Source of the DNA: Desulfomicrobiaceae bacterium
GTDB lineage: Bacteria > Desulfobacterota > Desulfovibrionia > Desulfovibrionales > Desulfomicrobiaceae
NCBI GenBank assembly: GCA_003530935.1
Contig: DPEO01000059.1
Span: forward strand, 1,366-8,269
Direction: 5' to 3'
Length of the DNA stretch: 6,904 nucleotides
Both the position numbers and the translations under genes were made by a program. Below, piece after piece: positions 4,290-6,904 of this stretch; position 1 is the stretch's first letter; the number at the start of each line of letters is the position of its first letter. The notes below the pieces were generated by a model that made no database searches, had not been told where the DNA came from, and saw only the letters and a list, made by a program, of their open reading frames with translations.

Positions 4290-5750
4290 TTAGTCCACGT
4301 CCCAGGTCGGGCCGCTCGGCGTGTCCTGGACCGTCACTCCCATGGCGGCGAGCTTTTCGCGCAGGCTGTCTGCCTTGGCGAAGTCCTTGGCTTTGCGGGC
4401 TTCCTGGCGCTCGGCCACCAATCGGTCCACTGCCTCGGTATCGATGCCGCGGCGCTGGATGCGCACGGTGCGCACTTCACTCAAGAATTGCGCGGCCGGG
4501 CGCAGAAGGATGCCGAGCACATTCCCCCATCCCTCCAAGCGTTCCATGGCGTGGCGTAGAAAATCCCGGGCTCCGGTGGTGCGGCGCAGGGCCTTGTCTT
4601 CCAGGACGCGTGAGACCAGACGCAAAAAGGCAAAGGTGTGTCCCAGGGCAGCGGCGGTGTTGAGGTCGTCGTCCATGGCTTCGTCCCACTTGGTCTCGAT
4701 GGCCGTGGCTTCCACCACGAGTTCCGCCGGCAGCGGGGCTTCGGTCCAGGACTTGGTGGCGCCGAGCGCGTCTTCCATGGCGGCCTTGGCGAGATACGCC
4801 CGGCGCAGGGCGGTTTCGGCTTCCTCCATGGCGGCAAGGGTGTAGTCCAAGGGGCTGCGGTAATGCTTGGTGAGGAGAAAGAGCCGCAGGGTCTCTGGGT
4901 GGTGTTGGGAGAGGATGTCCCGGATGGTGATGAAGTTGCCAAGCGACTTGGACATTTTTTCCGCGTCGATCTGCACGAAGCCGTTGTGCACCCAGAAGCG
5001 GGCCAGCGGCTTGCCGGTTGCGGCTTCGGTCTGCGCGGCTTCGTTTTCGTGGTGCGGGAAGACGAGGTCCTGGCCGCCGCCGTGGATGTCCAGGGGCAGC
5101 GGCAGGTAGCGTTCGCTCATGGCCGAGCACTCGATGTGCCATCCCGGCCGCCCGGCCCCCCAGGGGCTCTCCCAACTGGGCTCTCCGGGCTTGGCCCCTT
5201 TCCATAGGGCAAAGTCGAGGGGGTCTTCTTTGCCTTCTCCCGGCTCCACGCGGGCGCCGCTGCGCAGATCGTCGAGGTTGTGTCCCGAGAGCTGACCGTA
5301 GGGCGGAAAGGATCGCACCCGAAAATAGACGCTGCCGTCCGCTGTGGCGTAGGCGCGGCCCGTTTGGATGAGCTTTTGGCAGAGCGCGATCATGTCCGGG
5401 ATATGTTCCGTGGCCTTGGGCTCCACATCGGCTTGGACAACGCCGAGGCGCTCCATGTCTTCGTGAAAGGCGGCGATGTAGGTTGCTGCAACGGTAGGCT
5501 CATCAACGCCCTCCCGCGCAGCCCTGGCGATGATTTTGTCGTCCACATCGGTGAAGTTGCGGACGAACGTGACTTTATAGCCGATGGATCGCAGATAGCG
5601 CACCAAAACGTCGAAAACCACCGCAGAGCGTGCATGGCCGATGTGGCAGTAGTCGTAGGCGGTGATGCCGCAGACGTACATGCTGACGTGGCCGTCGCGC
5701 AGGGGTTGGAAGGGCTCTTTCTTGCGGGTCAGGGTGTTGTAGAGCTGCAT
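4290..5750 (-). CDS. cysS: cysteinyl-tRNA synthetase
   Basis: CysRS is a class I synthetase that charges tRNA-Cys with cysteine. The 486 residues match the usual 460-500. The HIGH signature is HIGH at 36-39 and KMSKS at 265-269. The zinc site that selects cysteine is C27, C208, H233 and E237, in YVCGITAYD, WHIECSAM and FPHHENEAAQ. DDLNTAAALG (361-370) opens the helical region, and a lysine/arginine-rich C-terminal domain ends in TPSGPTWDVD, typical of bacterial CysRS. The start is ATG 5748-5750 giving MQLYNTLTRKKEPF, with AGGAGA (5755-5760) 4 bases upstream; the open frame continues further but only as a shadow of gltX. It overlaps the end of gltX by 22 bases, so its ribosome site lies inside the gltX coding region and translation is probably coupled. 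A terminator follows the stop. Confidence 0.97.
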   Translation of the reverse strand: MQLYNTLTRKKEPFQPLRDGHVSMYVCGITAYDYCHIGHARSAVVFDVLVRYLRSIGYKVTFVRNFTDVDDKIIARAAREGVDEPTVAATYIAAFHEDMERLGVVQADVEPKATEHIPDMIALCQKLIQTGRAYATADGSVYFRVRSFPPYGQLSGHNLDDLRSGARVEPGEGKEDPLDFALWKGAKPGEPSWESPWGAGRPGWHIECSAMSERYLPLPLDIHGGGQDLVFPHHENEAAQTEAATGKPLARFWVHNGFVQIDAEKMSKSLGNFITIRDILSQHHPETLRLFLLTKHYRSPLDYTLAAMEEAETALRRAYLAKAAMEDALGATKSWTEAPLPAELVVEATAIETKWDEAMDDDLNTAAALGHTFAFLRLVSRVLEDKALRRTTGARDFLRHAMERLEGWGNVLGILLRPAAQFLSEVRTVRIQRRGIDTEAVDRLVAERQEARKAKDFAKADSLREKLAAMGVTVQDTPSGPTWDVD

Positions 5751-6904
5751 GGTGTCTCCTGAGATTCGGGATGGAGGAAAAGACGCAGGCGGGCCCGAAG
5801 AATTTCCACGGGAACGTGTTCGAACATGGCGGTGAGCTCGGGGCCGCGGTCGGTGCCGGTAAGGGCCAGGCGCACCGGATGGTACAGGGCGCGGCCTCGG
5901 ACGGCGCACTCTTTGCCTACGGCCTGCAGAAGGGCCCCGGCCTCGGCGGAGGACAGTCGCGTGCCTTCGGAAAAGGCAGCAAGTTTGGCCAGGAGCGCTG
6001 CGAGTACCGCACGTCCTTCCCGGGCCGCGCCGATGGCTTCGGCGCTGTAGCACGGGAAAGGCTGGGTGAAGAGCTGGATGGTGTGCTCAAGTTCGTGGAT
6101 GTGGCGCGAGGCGGGAAGGGCGGCGCGGACGAGGGCGGCCTGGTCTTCCGGGGAACGCCGGTGCCACGGGGCGTCCTGAGGAAGGATGGCGGCGAGCTTG
6201 CGACAGATCTCTTCCGGCGGCAGGGCGCGGAAGGTGCGGGCCGCCAGGTGCTCCAAGTCTTCGGGGAGAAACACGGCGTTGCCGCGGCCAAGACTCGTGG
6301 GGTCGAAGCGTGTTACGAGTTCGGCGAGGTTTATGACCGGCTCGGCGCTGTCCACGGCCCCGGAGATGGAGGCGAGATACTGGGCCAGTGCGCTGGCCGG
6401 AATCCCCGCCTGGGCGGCTTCCATCACGGTGGCGGCACCGCTGCGTTTGGAGAGCTTTTTGCCGTCTCGGTCCACCAGGAGGCCGTGGTGGGCGAAGCGG
6501 GGGATGGGCGCGCCCAGGGCCTGGTAGAGGAGGATTTGGCGGGCGGTATTGGTGAGGTGGTCTTCGCCGCGCACGACCAGGGTGATGCCCATGTCCATGT
6601 CATCCACCACCACGGCGAAGTTGTAGCTCGGCCAGCCGTTGGAACGCAGCAGGACGAAGTCGCCGAAGGCCGAGGACGGGACTTCCATAGGGCCCTTGAT
6701 GGCGTCGTCGAAGGAGATGGCTTGCGGCTCCACCGCCAGACGCAGGGTATGGGGTTCGCCGGCCGCCACGCGGGCGAGGGCCTCTGCCTGGGGGATACGG
6801 CGGCAGCGGCCGTCGTAGCGCGGGGCTTCGCCAGCTTCGAGGGCGGCTGTCCGTTGGGCGGCCAGGCGCTCTTCGGAGCAAAAGCAGGGGTAGGCTCGGC
6901 CTTG
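5729..6904 (-). CDS. gltX: glutamyl-tRNA synthetase (N-terminus beyond the window edge)
   Basis: GluRS is a class I synthetase that charges tRNA-Glu; in bacteria without GlnRS it may also charge tRNA-Gln for amidation, which cannot be judged here. 391 residues are visible in a frame open to the right edge. About 90 N-terminal residues, including the HIGH signature, are missing, judging from the usual position of the zinc motif. Counting from the edge, the visible motifs are CFC (7-9) and RYDGRC (29-34), a zinc-binding set, then SNGWPSYNFAVVVDD (88-102), RGEDHL (112-117) and DGKKLSKRSGA (147-157), the KMSKS equivalent. The C-terminal anticodon-binding part follows and ends at TGA 5731-5729, 22 bases inside cysS. 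Internal GTG and ATG codons are not starts, because homology continues through them to the edge. The operon promoter lies outside the window. Confidence 0.95.
   Translation of the reverse strand, partial: QGRAYPCFCSEERLAAQRTAALEAGEAPRYDGRCRRIPQAEALARVAAGEPHTLRLAVEPQAISFDDAIKGPMEVPSSAFGDFVLLRSNGWPSYNFAVVVDDMDMGITLVVRGEDHLTNTARQILLYQALGAPIPRFAHHGLLVDRDGKKLSKRSGAATVMEAAQAGIPASALAQYLASISGAVDSAEPVINLAELVTRFDPTSLGRGNAVFLPEDLEHLAARTFRALPPEEICRKLAAILPQDAPWHRRSPEDQAALVRAALPASRHIHELEHTIQLFTQPFPCYSAEAIGAAREGRAVLAALLAKLAAFSEGTRLSSAEAGALLQAVGKECAVRGRALYHPVRLALTGTDRGPELTAMFEHVPVEILRARLRLFLHPESQETPCSSTTP

Noticed and set aside
5751..6053. N-terminal extension of CysRS to 6053
   Set aside because: It is the shadow of gltX; CysRS proteins begin at MQLYNTL and ATG 5750 has a good Shine-Dalgarno.

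Overview
The window is G+C-rich (about two-thirds by eye) and bacterial. Its cassette of ferredoxin-containing MinD-type ATPases and NifX/orange-protein-like proteins is characteristic of strict anaerobes. Together with the gltX-cysS pair and lipB, it best fits a sulfate reducer of the Desulfovibrio type; that assignment is inference from gene content.

Region 1 (1-2986, + strand) is a four-gene operon. A good sigma-70-type promoter (79-106) overlaps the end of an upstream partial reading frame. It drives a DUF134 DNA-binding domain fused to an orange-protein(ORP)-type NifX domain (131-820), two adjacent MinD/Mrp-type P-loop ATPases that each carry two [4Fe-4S] ferredoxin motifs (817-1650 and 1663-2550), and a small NifX/NifB-like protein with a Cys/Gly/His tail (2550-2951). 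The junctions are overlapping or a few bases apart, and a rho-independent terminator (2963-2986) closes the unit. This is a variant of the anaerobe-specific ORP system. In Desulfovibrio vulgaris the corresponding genes form two divergent sigma-54-controlled operons and have been linked to cell division and a Mo-Cu cluster protein. Here a DUF134 regulator is fused to the ORP domain and the promoter looks like sigma-70. A strong internal Shine-Dalgarno sequence and ATG sit exactly at the domain boundary of the first gene, so it may also make a free ORP-like protein.

Region 2 (2987-3612) has no confidently recognised gene. It contains several GC-rich inverted repeats and one low-confidence small reading frame (3304-3552) with a lipobox-like LAAC.

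Region 3 (3613-6904) is housekeeping. lipB (octanoyl transferase) is on the + strand. Converging on it from the - strand are gltX (N-terminus cut by the window edge) and cysS, which overlap by 22 bases. A hairpin between lipB and cysS carries a T-run on the cysS side and probably ends both.

The operon genes suggest one working unit: Fe-S ATPases that load or deliver a metal cluster or electrons to small NifX-type carriers, with expression set by the DUF134 domain. The substrate metal and final target cannot be read from the sequence.
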